Positions 1 through 10,566 of a stretch of 64,000 bases of DNA are shown here, piece after piece; the first letter of the stretch is position 1; each line of letters begins with the position of its first letter. Origin of the DNA: Ambrosia x helenae (lineage: Eukaryota; Streptophyta; Magnoliopsida; Asterales; Asteraceae). Below the pieces are notes generated by a model, which saw only the letters and a list, made by a program, of their open reading frames with translations, was not told where the DNA came from and ran no database searches. The position numbers and the translations under genes were made by a program. The stretch covers positions 45,082,238-45,146,237 of the forward strand of contig CM061226.1 of the NCBI GenBank assembly GCA_030844895.1, in the 5' to 3' direction.

Positions 1-1483
1 TCCTAGCATGTTACTACATGTTAAATCGGGTCTCGGAATGCTAATATACACTTACAGCAGCAGTACACGCGATTAGGGAGGCTAATCGCATTACATGTCA
101 CGTGATTAGGGCTAATCGCCCCATAGGTCAGGCGATTAGGGCTAATCGCCCTTTAATCCATGCGAGTAGGGCTACTCGCCTTTGTTGCCACGCGAGTAGC
201 CTACTCGCCCCTACAGACAGGCGAGTGGGGCTAATCGCCCTTTGATCATGCGATTGGGGGCTACTCGCCCCTGTTACATGTGATTAGCAAGGCTACTCGC
301 CTGTAACCTTGCTGTTCCGGTTTTTCGCGCGTCTAACGCTCCAAATCAGATCCAGAGCGTGTGTAACTACCCAATATCATCCCAAACATTATCCTAAACA
401 TGTTTAACCCAAAACCCTTCGTTCATCCTCGTAAAATCAGTCCTGCATGCAACCAAAGCAATCCAACACATACACGTAGCATGCAATCATCATACCAACA
501 TACATAACAATAGCCCTAATAATCAATTAATCAGATTTCTATCATCATACTATCCATATTAATTCTGACCTAGCATGATTACACATCAAAACATCATTAA
601 GATTCATAAAAATCCTATCTTTCTAATCATGCATACCCATAACACATGTTTATTGATTAAAATCCGATTAATAACTCTTATTGACGATTTTCAGAAATCT
701 TTTTCGTTTATGAACAGGTCTGGACCATTAGGGATTGATAAGAAAACATTTACAAAGTATTATGGATGAGAATTAAACCTTGGTTTTGCAAAAGGATGAT
801 GATTAGACCTTGAAACCTTGAGTTTTTGATAAAAATTGCCTTCCAGAGGTTGTTTCAGTGTTTGGGGCGGTTATGGGACGACTAGGGTTAGTATTAGTGA
901 GTTTAGGAGGTTAAGTGTTGTATTTATAGGCGTTTCTAGTCGTCCAGCACGTTCCACGCGATTATGCAGGTTTATACGCGAGTAGGGTGCCTAATCGCAT
1001 GACTGTTCATGCGATTAGCCCTATTCGCATGTAGGGATCCCCCTACTCGCCCCAAAGGTCATGCGATTAGGCTATTCCCCAAGCCTAATCGCCTATAGCC
1101 CCCTTGTTGGTGTGTTTTGCGCGTTAAACCCCGTTTTAACATATGTTAATGCATATTCATGTACCGACAAGTCACATAATGATTGTAAACACATAACACA
1201 AGTAAATACACATATTTACACTCGTTCACCAATTCCCGGGACTCGAGACTCGTACGTTCCGTATGCCCTGACGATCCTGCAAATCGTCACCGTTTGTACA
1301 CTTGGTTAAGGACTGACATCTACCGAACCTCTAGACCAACATCCAATGATCTTCTAGACTAACCAATAGTTCCCGAACCATAACCCGACTTAACTAACCC
1401 AGTTAAGTACAATATACGCGTGACTCGCTAAGGTAGACTTTCATCTAGACAACGTTGTTAACCCGAATTTGCCAGGTGTCACA
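1..1483 (-). repeat. 3' LTR of element 1 (partial)
   Basis: This copy repeats 7944-9428 at an offset of 7943 to 7945. It ends on the plus strand with GGTGTCACA, followed directly by the polypurine tract (1484-1493). It contains two clusters of short palindromes (69-301 and 957-1093) and a TATA box at 921-928 on the minus strand. Small ORFs at 575 and 1061 occur identically in both LTRs and are not treated as genes. Confidence 0.93.
69..301. repeat. Array of about 8 short palindromes in element 1 LTR
   Basis: Successive units read GCGATTAGGG-CTAATCGCC or GCGAGTAGGG-CTACTCGCC. Each is self-complementary over 7-9 bp per arm and separated by about 10 nt. ATT/AAT arms and AGT/ACT arms alternate. 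The array is present again at 8012-8245, and related units lie at 957-1093 and 8902-9038. Confidence 0.85.
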
Positions 1484-1493
1484 TCATCCCCAC
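1484..1493 (-). promoter_or_regulatory. Polypurine tract of element 1 (LTR-proximal copy)
   Basis: The minus strand reads GTGGGGATGA, abutting the LTR start TGTGACACC. It would prime plus-strand DNA synthesis. A matching hairpin with arms AATTTTCG/CGAAAATT lies at 1502-1520. Confidence 0.8.
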
Positions 1494-1607
1494 GTTAAAA
1501 GAATTTTCGTCCCGAAAATTGCGTAAGTAACAAAAGAAACAACGAAGGGGATAAACAAACAGATAGGAATCAATAGAGAGTAGAAATCAAGAAAGAGATT
1601 TACCCGA

Positions 1608-1653
1608 GGTGTCACATCATCCCCACGTTAAAAGGAATCTCGACCCGAGATTC
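1608..1653 (-). repeat. Second copy of hairpin, polypurine tract and LTR start, 133 bp inward
   Basis: GGTGTCACATCATCCCCACG occurs at 1475 and again at 1608 on the plus strand, including the first nine bases of the LTR. Each copy is followed by a palindrome: 1502-1520, and 1635-1653 with arms GAATCTCG/CGAGATTC. The hairpin-tract-LTR-start module is therefore present twice. Confidence 0.85.
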
Positions 1654-4372
1654 ATTCAGCTGCCGAAGAGACATGCCTCGACTCGAACGCTTCCTTAGGG
1701 AAGAGATGAGGATACTTAGACTTCATCTGATCCTCTCGTTCCCATGTATATTCCGGTCCCCGGTTCGAGTTCCACCGAACCTTAACGATACGAATCTTGC
1801 TGTGACGTAGGCTACGAATCTTGTAATCAAGGATCTCCACAGGTTCTTCCACAATCCGAAGACGATCATCAACCTTGATCTCTTCTAGTGGAACGATGAG
1901 AGACTCGTCAGCCAGACACTTCTTCAAGTTTGACACGTGGAAGACGTTATGTACGTTACCGAGCTCCGTCGGTAGATCAAGTCGATATGCCACCGGCCCA
2001 ATCCGTTCCAGGATCGTAAATGGGCCGACATATCGTGGATTGAGTTTGCCACGCTTCCCAAAGCGTATGACGCCCTTCCACGGTGAGACTTTCAGAAGTA
2101 CCTTGTCATTAACTTGGAACTCCAGTGGTTTGCGACGCTGATCAGCATAACTCTTTTGCCGGTCCCGTGCCGCCGCCAACCGATTACGAATCTGTACGAT
2201 CTTTTCCGAAGTTTCGTACACTAGTTCAGGCCCAGTGAGTTGACTCTCACCCACCTCAGCCCAACAAAGAGGAGAGCGGCATTTCCGTCCGTACAGTGCC
2301 TCGAACGGAGCAGCCTTGATGCTCGTGTGATAACTGTTGTTGTACGAGAACTCTACCAACGGCAGATGAGCTTCCCAACCCTTGCCAAAATCGATCACAC
2401 ATGCCCGCAGCATGTCTTCTAAAGTTTGAATCGTACGCTCACTCTGCCCGTCAGTCTGTGGATGGTAAGCCGTACTCATGTCTAGTTGGGTACCCAAAGC
2501 CTTGTGCAAAGACTTCCAGAAGTGAGAAGTAAAATGAGAGTCACGATCCGAGATGATAGAAACAGGTACCCCGTGCTTAGAAACAACTTCTTTCAAGTAG
2601 AGACGAGCCAAACGATCCATAGTGTCGGTCTCCTTAATAGCAAGAAAATGGGCTGATTTCGTTAACCGATCGACAATCACCCATATCTTGTCGTTCCCGC
2701 TTGGTGACCTAGGAAGTTGTGTGACAAAATCCATAGTAATCCGTTCCCATTTCCATTCCGGAATTTCAGGTTGTTGCAGGAGACCCGACGGTTTCTGGTA
2801 TTCCACCTTGACCTTAGCACAAGTCAAGCATTTACTCACGTATGAGGCTATGTCCGACCGCATGTTTGGCCACCAGTAAAGTACCTTCAGATCTTGGTAC
2901 ATCTTATCCGATCCAGGATGAATAGAATACCGGGACTTATGAGCCTCATCAAGAACAAGCTCCCGTAGTCCCCCGAATAAAGGAACCCATATGCGTTCTG
3001 CGAAATAGTGCAGGCCATCAGGCCTTCGCTCTAGGTGCTTGTCGGCACCGTGCATAGTTTCAGCTTTAAGGTTTTCCTCCTTCAAAGCTTCCAATTGGGC
3101 AGAACGGATTTGGTCAGGTAGCGACGAATGGATAGTGAGCTGCAACGCCCGAACGCGACGAGGTTTAGAAGATTCCTTCCTGCTCAAGGCGTCTGCTACA
3201 ACATTCGCCTTGCCAGGATGGTACTTAATAGCACAATCATAATCGTTCAAAAGTTCAATCCAGCGACGCTGCCGTATGTTCAAGTGTTGTTGGTCGAAAA
3301 TGTGTTGGAGACTCTTGTGATCGGTGTAAATGGTGCATTTGGTACCGTACAAGTAATGTCTCCAAATTTTCAACGCGAATACCACGGCACCCAACTCCAA
3401 GTCATGAGTTGTGTAGTTCTTCTCGTGCACTTTGAGTTGACGAGAAGCATACGCAATCACTTTCTCGCGCTGCATCAACACGCAACCGAGTCCATGAATG
3501 GAAGCATCACAGTAAACGACAAAATCATCAGGACCCTCTGGTAAAGACAGTATAGGAGCAGAACACAGTTTAGACTTCAGTTCTTCAAACGCGGACTCTT
3601 GTGATTCACCCCAGTCGAACTTCCTATCCTTCTGAGTGAGAGTGGTGAGGGGTTGAGCAATCTTCGAGAACCCCTGAATGAAACGACGATAGTAGCCCGC
3701 AAGGCCTAGGAATTGCCGCACCTCAGTTGGCGTCTTAGGTGCTCCCCAGTCCTTGATCGCTTCGATTTTAGCAGGATCGACATGAATCCCTAGTTCATTA
3801 ACCACATGTCCTAGGAATTGAACTTCGCGTAACCAAAAGTCACACTTTGAGAACTTGGCGTAAAGTTGTTCCCTTCGCAAGAGTTCCAAAACTAACCGCA
3901 GATGTTCCCCGTGTTCGGTCTCGTTCTTGGAGTAGATCAGAATATCATCGATAAACACAATGACAAACTTGTCCAGATACGGTTTACAGACGCGGTTCAT
4001 CAAGTCCATGAAAACCGCCGGTGCGTTCGTGAGACCGAAAGGCATGACCAAGAATTCAAAATGGCCATAACGTGTTCGAAAAGCAGTCTTTGCAACGTCA
4101 GCCTCCCTGACGCGCAGCTGGTGATAACCGGACCTCAAGTCGATCTTGGAATAATAACTAGAACCCTGAAGCTGGTCGAATAGATCATCGATACGTGGAA
4201 GAGGATAACGGTTCTTGATGGTCAACTTGTTCAGCTCCCTGTAGTCTACACACAAACGGAAACTCCCATCCTTCTTCTTGACAAACAAAATCGGGGCTCC
4301 CCAAGGGGAAGAGCTTGGTCGGATGAAACCCTTGTCCAAGAGTTCCTGTAACTGGCTAGATAATTCCTGCAT
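1652..4372 (-). CDS. Reverse transcriptase, RNaseH, integrase and chromodomain of element 1
   Basis: An uninterrupted 906-residue frame. The same frame is open upstream to about 4483, so it is really the continuation of the protease frame after a 1-nt shift. RT: the YRELNKLTIKNRYPLPR block near residue 44 and the catalytic FIDD at about 140-143. RNaseH: YCDAS (D289), E326, D351 and a D near 394. Integrase: an HHCC zinc site (H478, H485, C515, C518) and a DDE triad at about D548, D609 and E645. A C-terminal chromodomain-like segment follows (about 845-892, ending GPEYTWERE...YPHLF), which would target chromatin. All catalytic residues are present. The stop (1652-1654) overlaps a hairpin at 1635-1653. 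Confidence 0.95.
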   Translation of the reverse strand: MQELSSQLQELLDKGFIRPSSSPWGAPILFVKKKDGSFRLCVDYRELNKLTIKNRYPLPRIDDLFDQLQGSSYYSKIDLRSGYHQLRVREADVAKTAFRTRYGHFEFLVMPFGLTNAPAVFMDLMNRVCKPYLDKFVIVFIDDILIYSKNETEHGEHLRLVLELLRREQLYAKFSKCDFWLREVQFLGHVVNELGIHVDPAKIEAIKDWGAPKTPTEVRQFLGLAGYYRRFIQGFSKIAQPLTTLTQKDRKFDWGESQESAFEELKSKLCSAPILSLPEGPDDFVVYCDASIHGLGCVLMQREKVIAYASRQLKVHEKNYTTHDLELGAVVFALKIWRHYLYGTKCTIYTDHKSLQHIFDQQHLNIRQRRWIELLNDYDCAIKYHPGKANVVADALSRKESSKPRRVRALQLTIHSSLPDQIRSAQLEALKEENLKAETMHGADKHLERRPDGLHYFAERIWVPLFGGLRELVLDEAHKSRYSIHPGSDKMYQDLKVLYWWPNMRSDIASYVSKCLTCAKVKVEYQKPSGLLQQPEIPEWKWERITMDFVTQLPRSPSGNDKIWVIVDRLTKSAHFLAIKETDTMDRLARLYLKEVVSKHGVPVSIISDRDSHFTSHFWKSLHKALGTQLDMSTAYHPQTDGQSERTIQTLEDMLRACVIDFGKGWEAHLPLVEFSYNNSYHTSIKAAPFEALYGRKCRSPLCWAEVGESQLTGPELVYETSEKIVQIRNRLAAARDRQKSYADQRRKPLEFQVNDKVLLKVSPWKGVIRFGKRGKLNPRYVGPFTILERIGPVAYRLDLPTELGNVHNVFHVSNLKKCLADESLIVPLEEIKVDDRLRIVEEPVEILDYKIRSLRHSKIRIVKVRWNSNRGPEYTWEREDQMKSKYPHLFPKEAFESRHVSSAAE

Positions 4373-4475
4373 CTCGGGAGGTGCAAGACGGTAGGGGGCC
4401 CGAGCAATAGGAGCAGCCCCTGGTACAAGATCAATACCGAACTCGACTTGACGATGAGGGGGAAGACCAGATAAG

Positions 4476-6295
4476 TCATTGGGAAAAAACGTCAGAAAAC
4501 TCGCGTACTACCGGAATGTCGTCAATCTTCTTCTCATCACAAGTGGAAACAGATAAGAGCGCCAAAACGGCTGGATAACCCTTTCGAAGACACTTAAGGG
4601 CTTTCATGCTAGAGATGATGTTTAGCGAAACACCACCTTTGATACCGTATACAGAAAGAAATTCTCCATCAGGGAGAGGAATCCGAATAACCTTATCGTA
4701 ACAGACGATCTCCGCGCGATACAAAGATAACCAATCCATTCCTACTACAACGTCAAAACTACCCAATGGTACCGGCATCAGGTCGATGGGAAACGATAAA
4801 CCTGATAACTCTAACTGACACTCCCGAAGAACACTAGTTGATTCAATCGTTTTACCGTCAGCCAACTCAATAATATACTTGGTCTCTAATGGTACAGATA
4901 CTACATCTAGCAGTCGACTAACGTCCATGGATACAAAACTCTTGTCGGCACCAGAATCAAATAACACGCTAACAGAATGATTATTGAGAAGAAACGTACC
5001 GGTGACTGTATCAGGGTCTTGCCTTGCCTCAGCAGCTCCAATGACGAAGGCACGTGCATTTCTGCCGCCGCCCCCGTTGTTACCATTCCCGTTATTTCCA
5101 CCCTGTTTCAGTTTTGGGCAATCCTTCTTGTAGTGCCCAGTGTCACCACAGTTGTAGCATCCCTGTTTCCCTGTAGTCCCCTGAGTAGTCGGAGCTGAAC
5201 TGTTAGTCGGAGCCTGAGTCGATGGAAGTGTAACCCGACAATCCTTAGCATAGTGCCCGGTTCGCTGGCAGCGGTGACAACGGTTACTGTCGCAGTTCCC
5301 TTGGTGATGACGTCCACACTTGTTGCATTTGGGCAGTTTTCCAGCATAACCACCCTGCTTATTACCCGAAGACGATGAACCCCCAGTATCAAACTTTTTA
5401 CCCTGCTGCGTAGACCCAGATCCCTTCCCGTCGTTTTCCCACTTGCGCTTATTGTTCTCTGGAGCCTTAGCAGTCGAACCTTTCGCCGGCAGAATTCCCT
5501 CGTTCACCTTTAAATTAGTCATCCTATGTGCAGATCGAACCACCTCCGCATAAGTGGGATGATTCCCAGCAGCCACTAACCCTGCAATTTCCGGCACTAA
5601 TCCTGAGACATAATGTTCAATCTTGCGATACTCCGGCACGTGCAAATCGGGACATAACACTGCCAACTCATTCCTTCTAACCGTATACTTCTCGATTTCC
5701 GACCCATTCATCTTGAGGTTCCACACCTCATGTTCTAGCTTCTGTACCTCTTCTCTCGGGCAATACTCCCGCTTCAGCAACTGCACAAAGTTCTCCCATG
5801 GCATAGCATATGCCTCCCCAATACCCATGTTCTGGGTAATACCATTCCACCAAGTCAATGCCACGTCCTGAAACAACGCAGCCGAATACTTCACCCGATC
5901 TTCTGGGAGACAGTTACACATCAAGAATACCGACTCCACTTTCTCCAACCACCTAAGCAGACTGACCGCACCCTCGGTGCCAGAGAATTCCTGGGGTTTG
6001 CAGTCCCGGAACATCTTATAGGTGCACATGGGTGGGGGTGGGTCAACAGGACCACCTGAAAATGAAACGTATGAGAAACCACGAACAACGTACACAAGAC
6101 TCACCAATGAGGTAAAGAAAATGGATAAAACAACTTACCACCACCGTTGTGCCCTAACTGAAAGGCAGCCTGGAGCAAGTTATTCAGATCAGCCTGTGAC
6201 AGGTTAATACCTCCACCACGACCACCAGCACCACCACGACCACCACCGCGTCCACCACCGCGTCCACCTCCTCGTCCTCCACGCACTCCAGACAT
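4476..6295 (-). CDS. Gag and protease of element 1, with a putative spliced intron
   Basis: The proposed start is the ATG at 6293-6295, opening a Gly/Arg-rich N-terminus of RGGG repeats, an RNA-binding style. Reading continues to 6139, crosses a likely intron (6056-6138), and resumes at 6055 in the same frame. Capsid-type sequence follows, including an ALTWWN motif. Then come three Cys/His clusters, two of them clear CX2CX4HX4C zinc knuckles (CHRCQRTGHYAKDC and CYNCGDTGHYKKDC), and an aspartic protease with the active-site motif FDSGADKSF. The frame stops at 4476-4478 just before RT, because of the A6 run at 4484-4489. Unspliced, the reading frame hits a stop near 6101. The role is particle assembly, genome packaging and polyprotein cleavage. 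Confidence 0.85.
6056..6138 (-). other. Putative 83-nt GT-AG intron in gag of element 1
   Basis: On the minus strand the donor is G|GTAAGT and the acceptor is TTTTCAG|G, with a T-rich tract before the acceptor. Removing it joins the Gly/Arg-rich N-terminus to the capsid region in frame and eliminates an in-frame TGA. This is predicted from sequence only. The alternative is a degenerate gag start. Confidence 0.6.
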
Positions 6296-6835
6296 GATTC
6301 TGGCAGAAAGAACGAGAAAATTTAATTTCGCAGTCAAAAGATAACCACAAATGTTCACAAGATTAAAGCCAGATCCAATCCAGGACTATCCCTTCAAACT
6401 CAGAGCTCACTAGTGCTTCCATGCATTTCGTTTTATGATTTTGTGTGCACCCAAAATGATAAAACGCTCTACATGGTCCTCCAAGTGTTCTCCTAGTTCA
6501 AAGTTCAAATCACCGAACATAGACTCTTAGCTACACACCGTAATACTACGGTAGTTCATGACATGTGCTTCTATTGGGGTGCGAAAGGGAGATGTCCGAG
6601 CCTTGGACAAATCTCAAGAACACACGAGTTACTCTAACAGACCACACAGCCTAGAAAACAAGTATCCCAACCTAAGATAGAACGGATGATGTAACGTAGA
6701 AAGACCAACGATTTAGAGACACCCCGACAAGACCATACGTAAACCACTATAACGTTTAGTACCATGTGATCGTCTAGTGTGTGCGACTCGGCTATAGACT
6801 AGACTCTACATGCAGTCCTAGTTCACTATAACCAT

Positions 6836-6849
6836 TGGCTCTGATACCA
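6836..6849 (-). promoter_or_regulatory. Primer-binding site of element 1 (initiator Met tRNA)
   Basis: The minus strand reads TGGTATCAGAGCCA, the complement of the 3' end of initiator Met tRNA as used by many plant LTR retrotransposons. It lies three bases inside the 5' LTR boundary (6853). Confidence 0.9.
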
Positions 6850-6852
6850 ATC

Positions 6853-9428
6853 TGTCACACCCTCAAAATCCACTTGCGGAGTTTTACCGCGAGGCGCATG
6901 ACAAACCAGGATCCAAACCAACGATCACAATAAACAAGTCTAAATGTAATTAATGCAATACCAAAACATAGTTTAAAATCCCGTTTACAGCGGAAGCTTA
7001 TTCAAAATAAAGTTCAACATAATTAAACCAAGTTCAATGTTTGTGAAAACATGCAACTCTATCTAGACGCCGTGCAGACGCGTGCGCCCTAGTTCCCCTG
7101 TGCTACCTTAGCGACCTGAGAAAACATGTAAAAGTTTACGTCAGCACAAAAATGCTGGTGAGTTTACAGGTTTGCAGATCCAGTACCAAGTTCACCTGTC
7201 CATACTATAACAAATAGAAAACCAGTATACGCTAGCTAGGCGTACGTTTTGTTACTACCACGATTGGAAAACCATTACTAACACGTATACCAGTTTTGTG
7301 CCCGAATAGTTCCAAATGTTCCTGTTGTTCCTGTTTGAGACAATATGCACTCGCCCGGCCCTCCAAGCCGACGAGCGGGGTTGGTCATTCCCAATAGCGC
7401 TATTCACATTTCCCCGTTGTGCAAACCCGCACATTCATGGTTCCCCCCGGGACTTCCAAAGATCGTGTAGTATACGTTAGAACCCATAGTATGACAGAAT
7501 TTACCAAACAATCGTTTTAACACATGTTTTCTCCCCCGAAAGTATAAAACCAGTTTAAAAGAGGGGCCGTAAACTCACCTTAAGTTCCTTTACTCCTTAA
7601 CCCGAGTAACTCAGCTGCTATGCTAGTCCCGTAAAGTGGCGACCTAACATACGACAGTTACAAGTACTTAGACTAATAACCCGCAGGTTAATTAGTCCCT
7701 AGATGTCCAGACCATAACCAAGTTCGTTTGAAAATACCGTGACTGTTTAACTGACCCATAGTACAAGACTCGACATCCCATTGGTGACCCGAGACTCCCC
7801 GTGTTATGTTTACGCTCCAAAACATACAATAACGCAAGTACACTTAACATACGTTAACACACAACAAGTTATAGCACATAGTTCACGTATCACCGAAATA
7901 CATCCAAATATATGTTACCAAGTTACTAGATAAGTTACGGGGTTCCTAGCATGTTACTACATGTTAAATCGGGTCTCGGAATGCTAATATACACTTACAG
8001 CAGCAGTACACGCGATTAGGGAGGCTAATCGCATTACATGTCACGTGATTAGGGCTAATCGCCCCATAGGTCAGGCGATTAGGGCTAATCGCCCTTTAAT
8101 CCATGCGAGTAGGGCTACTCGCCTTTGTTGCCACGCGAGTAGCCTACTCGCCCCTACAGACAGGCGAGTGGGGCTAATCGCCCCTTTGATCATGCGATTG
8201 GGGGCTACTCGCCCCTGTTACATGTGATTAGCAAGGCTACTCGCCTGTAACCTTGCTGTTCCGGTTTTTTCGCGCGTCTAACGCTCCAAATCAGATCCAG
8301 AGCGTGTGTAACTACCCAATATCATCCCAAACATTATCCTAAACATGTTTAACCCAAAACCCTTCGTTCATCCTCGTAAAATCAGTCCTGCATGCAACCA
8401 AAGCAATCCAACACATACACGTAGCATGCAATCATCATACCAACATACATAACAATAGCCCTAATAATCAATTAATCAGATTTCTATCATCATACTATCC
8501 ATATTAATTCTGACCTAGCATGATTACACATCAAAACATCATTAAGATTCATAAAAATCCTATCTTTCTAATCATGCATACCCATAACACATGTTTATTG
8601 ATTAAAATCCGATTAATAACTCTTATTGACGATTTTCAGAAATCTTTTTCGTTTATGAACAGGTCTGGACCATTAGGGATTGATAAGAAAACATTTACAA
8701 AGTATTATGGATGAGAATTAAACCTTGGTTTTGCAAAAGGATGATGATTAGACCTTGAAACCTTGAGTTTTTGATAAAAATTGCCTTCCAGAGGTTGTTT
8801 CAGTGTTTGGGGCGGTTATGGGACGACTAGGGTTAGTATTAGTGAGTTTAGGAGGTTAAGTGTTGTATTTATAGGCGTTTCTAGTCGTCCAGCACGTTCC
8901 ACGCGATTATGCAGGTTTATACGCGAGTAGGGTGCCTAATCGCATGACTGTTCATGCGATTAGCCCTATTCGCATGTAGGGATCCCCCTACTCGCCCCAA
9001 AGGTCATGCGATTAGGCTATTCCCCAAGCCTAATCGCCTATAGCCCCCTTGTTGGTGTGTTTTGCGCGTTAAACCCCGTTTTAACATATGTTAATGCATA
9101 TTCATGTACCGACAAGTCACATAATGATTGTAAACACATAACACAAGTAAATACACATATTTACACTCGTTCACCAATTCCCGGGACTCGAGACTCGTAC
9201 GTTCCGTATGCCCTGACGATCCTGCAAATCGTCACCGTTTGTACACTTGGTTAAGGACTGACATCTACCGAACCTCTAGACCAACATCCAATGATCTTCT
9301 AGACTAACCAATAGTTCCCGAACCATAACCCGACTTAACTAACCCAGTTAAGTACAATATACGCGTGACTCGCTAAGGTAGACTTTCATCTAGACAACGT
9401 TGTTAACCCGAATTTGCCAGGTGTCACA
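6853..9428 (-). repeat. 5' LTR of element 1 (complete, 2576 bp)
   Basis: On the plus strand it starts TGTCACACCC, three bases beyond the primer-binding site, and ends GGTGTCACA at 9428. It carries a minus-strand TATA box (8866-8873). One palindrome cluster lies upstream of the TATA box (8902-9038) and one downstream (8012-8245), in what would be the transcribed leader. Confidence 0.92.
8866..8873 (-). promoter_or_regulatory. TATA box of element 1 5' LTR
   Basis: TATAAATA on the minus strand, duplicated at 921-928 in the other LTR. It is placed to drive a transcript leftwards through the LTR into gag. The start site about 30 nt downstream is inferred. Confidence 0.6.
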
Positions 9429-9632
9429 AGGATGATGATGACGGTGGTGATGAACGAAACGTTCGGCAAGGGCACCGCTTCAGAAAGCATATCTCGATCA
9501 AATGAGAGAGAGGGAGACAATGATGTACTTATATGGGCGCAAATTGACTCAAATACCCCTGAAAAGTCCCTAAATTACGAAAGTGTCATGCTACTGTTCA
9601 ACTTTGGTTTCCAATTATACATATAATAATAA
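9429..9632. other. Short spacer between element 1 and a Helitron tail
   Basis: This is the target-side flank of element 1. It has an open frame on the plus strand, but with no recognisable domain. It could be part of an older transposon. Nothing more can be supported. Confidence 0.4.
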
Positions 9633-10100
9633 CTAGGATTCTATTACCCGCGCTTCGCAGCGGGAACTCCTGTTGCATTGAGGGTTTGGTGGACGTTAAA
9701 TATCGTGCGTCGCTGTGGGATCTCCTGTTGCGTGCAGAGTTTCATGGACATAAAAGATAATATTAAGCGACTGTTACTCTCGCGTGAGCTGCAAAAAAAT
9801 ACTCGTGGCTAAAAGCTAAAAGTTTGGCCAAAATGCAATGCAAGCTTAAAAAAGTTGGTGGTCAAAGTTTGAAATCCTAAAAACTAAAACTTTGGTGGTT
9901 AAAGTTTTAAATCCTAAAAGCTAAAAGTTTGGTGGTATAAGTTTGATGGTCAAATTGAAAGAAAATAAAGTTAAGCTAAAAGTTAGTGGCCAAAGTTTTA
10001 AATCCTAAAAGCTAAAAGTTTTGTGATCAAATTAGAATAAAATAAAATTAACCTAAAAGTTAGTGACAGAAAATAAAATTAATCTAAAAATTAGTGGCCA
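9633..10100 (-). mobile_element. Helitron 3' end with internal repeats (5' end not located)
   Basis: On the minus strand the sequence ends in a GC-rich hairpin (CCCGCTGCGAAGCGCGGG), a short spacer and CTAG|T, the classic Helitron terminus. To the right lie several diverged copies of a roughly 50-bp unit built on AAATCCTAAAAGCTAAAAG and TTGGTGGTCAAAGTT (about 9800-10090). No TC start could be assigned. Confidence 0.6.
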
Positions 10101-10114
10101 ATATATATATATAT

Positions 10115-10157
<43 letters not shown>
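10101..10157. repeat. (TA)n microsatellite
   Basis: Nearly pure TA repeats directly abut the left end of the foldback MITE. TA-rich sequence continues on its other side. Confidence 0.9.
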
Positions 10158-10160
<3 letters not shown>

Positions 10161-10566
10161 AATGGTTATAGAGAAAACCTCCTTATTTGGTAAACTCTGG
10201 AAACTCTGACTTCCCAATATTTTTTTTTTTGAAAAAAATAGGGCAAGTAATATACATGATTTTAAGCATTTTGGGCCAAAAAAATTAAAAAAGCGCCGAG
10301 TATTTTTTTTTTAAAATAAAATAAAATTTTGACTAACACATGTTAAGCGCTAATAACAGGTGTTAACAATGTGTTAACTATATGTAAACAGTAGACGTTT
10401 TTTATTTTAAAAAAAAAAAACCGTTCGGCGCATTTTCGATTTTTTTTGGCTCAAAATGCTTAAAAAATGTATATTACATACCCTATTTTTTTCAAAAAAA
10501 AAATGTTGGGAAGTCAGAGTTTCCAGAGTTTACCAAATAAGGAGGGTTTCCTCCATATACTTTACC
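10158..10566. mobile_element. Foldback MITE, about 409 bp
   Basis: Left GAGAAAACCTCCTTATTTGG (about 10172) recurs inverted at the right (about 10532-10551), and the following bases also match in reverse complement (GTAAACTCTGGAAACTCTGA). The inner parts pair as well, so the element is close to one long hairpin with a centre near 10350. The outermost 15 bp are imperfect (GGGAATGG versus GGTAAAGT). It sits in TA repeats, so the TSD is ambiguous. Superfamily unassigned. Confidence 0.75.

Larger units (their letters stand above)
1..9428 (-). mobile_element. Element 1: young Tekay/Del-type Ty3/gypsy chromovirus, left end cut by the window
   Basis: The pol proteins lie on the minus strand in the order protease, RT, RNaseH, integrase, chromodomain, which is typical of plant chromoviruses. 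Directly repeated LTRs flank them: a partial copy at 1-1483 and a complete one at 6853-9428. The two copies match with only two single-base indels that I can see (a C run near 230 and a T run near 315), so insertion was recent. By projection the element starts about 1.09 kb before the window and is about 10.5 kb long. Its TSD cannot be checked. Breaks: one frameshift (A6 run 4484-4489). One stop in gag lies inside a likely intron. Confidence 0.9.

Noticed and set aside
69..301. Regular repeats with near-constant spacing, as in a CRISPR array
   Set aside because: Units are palindromes in an LTR of a plant retrotransposon, spacers are only about 10 nt, and the array is duplicated with the LTR.
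575..769. Small ORFs in element 1 LTRs (also 1061, 8520 and 9006)
   Set aside because: Present identically because the LTRs are duplicated. Antisense to the element and without domains.
4476..4490. Programmed frameshift between gag-protease and RT
   Set aside because: Related chromoviruses, including element 2, read through in one frame here. A homopolymer indel is simpler.
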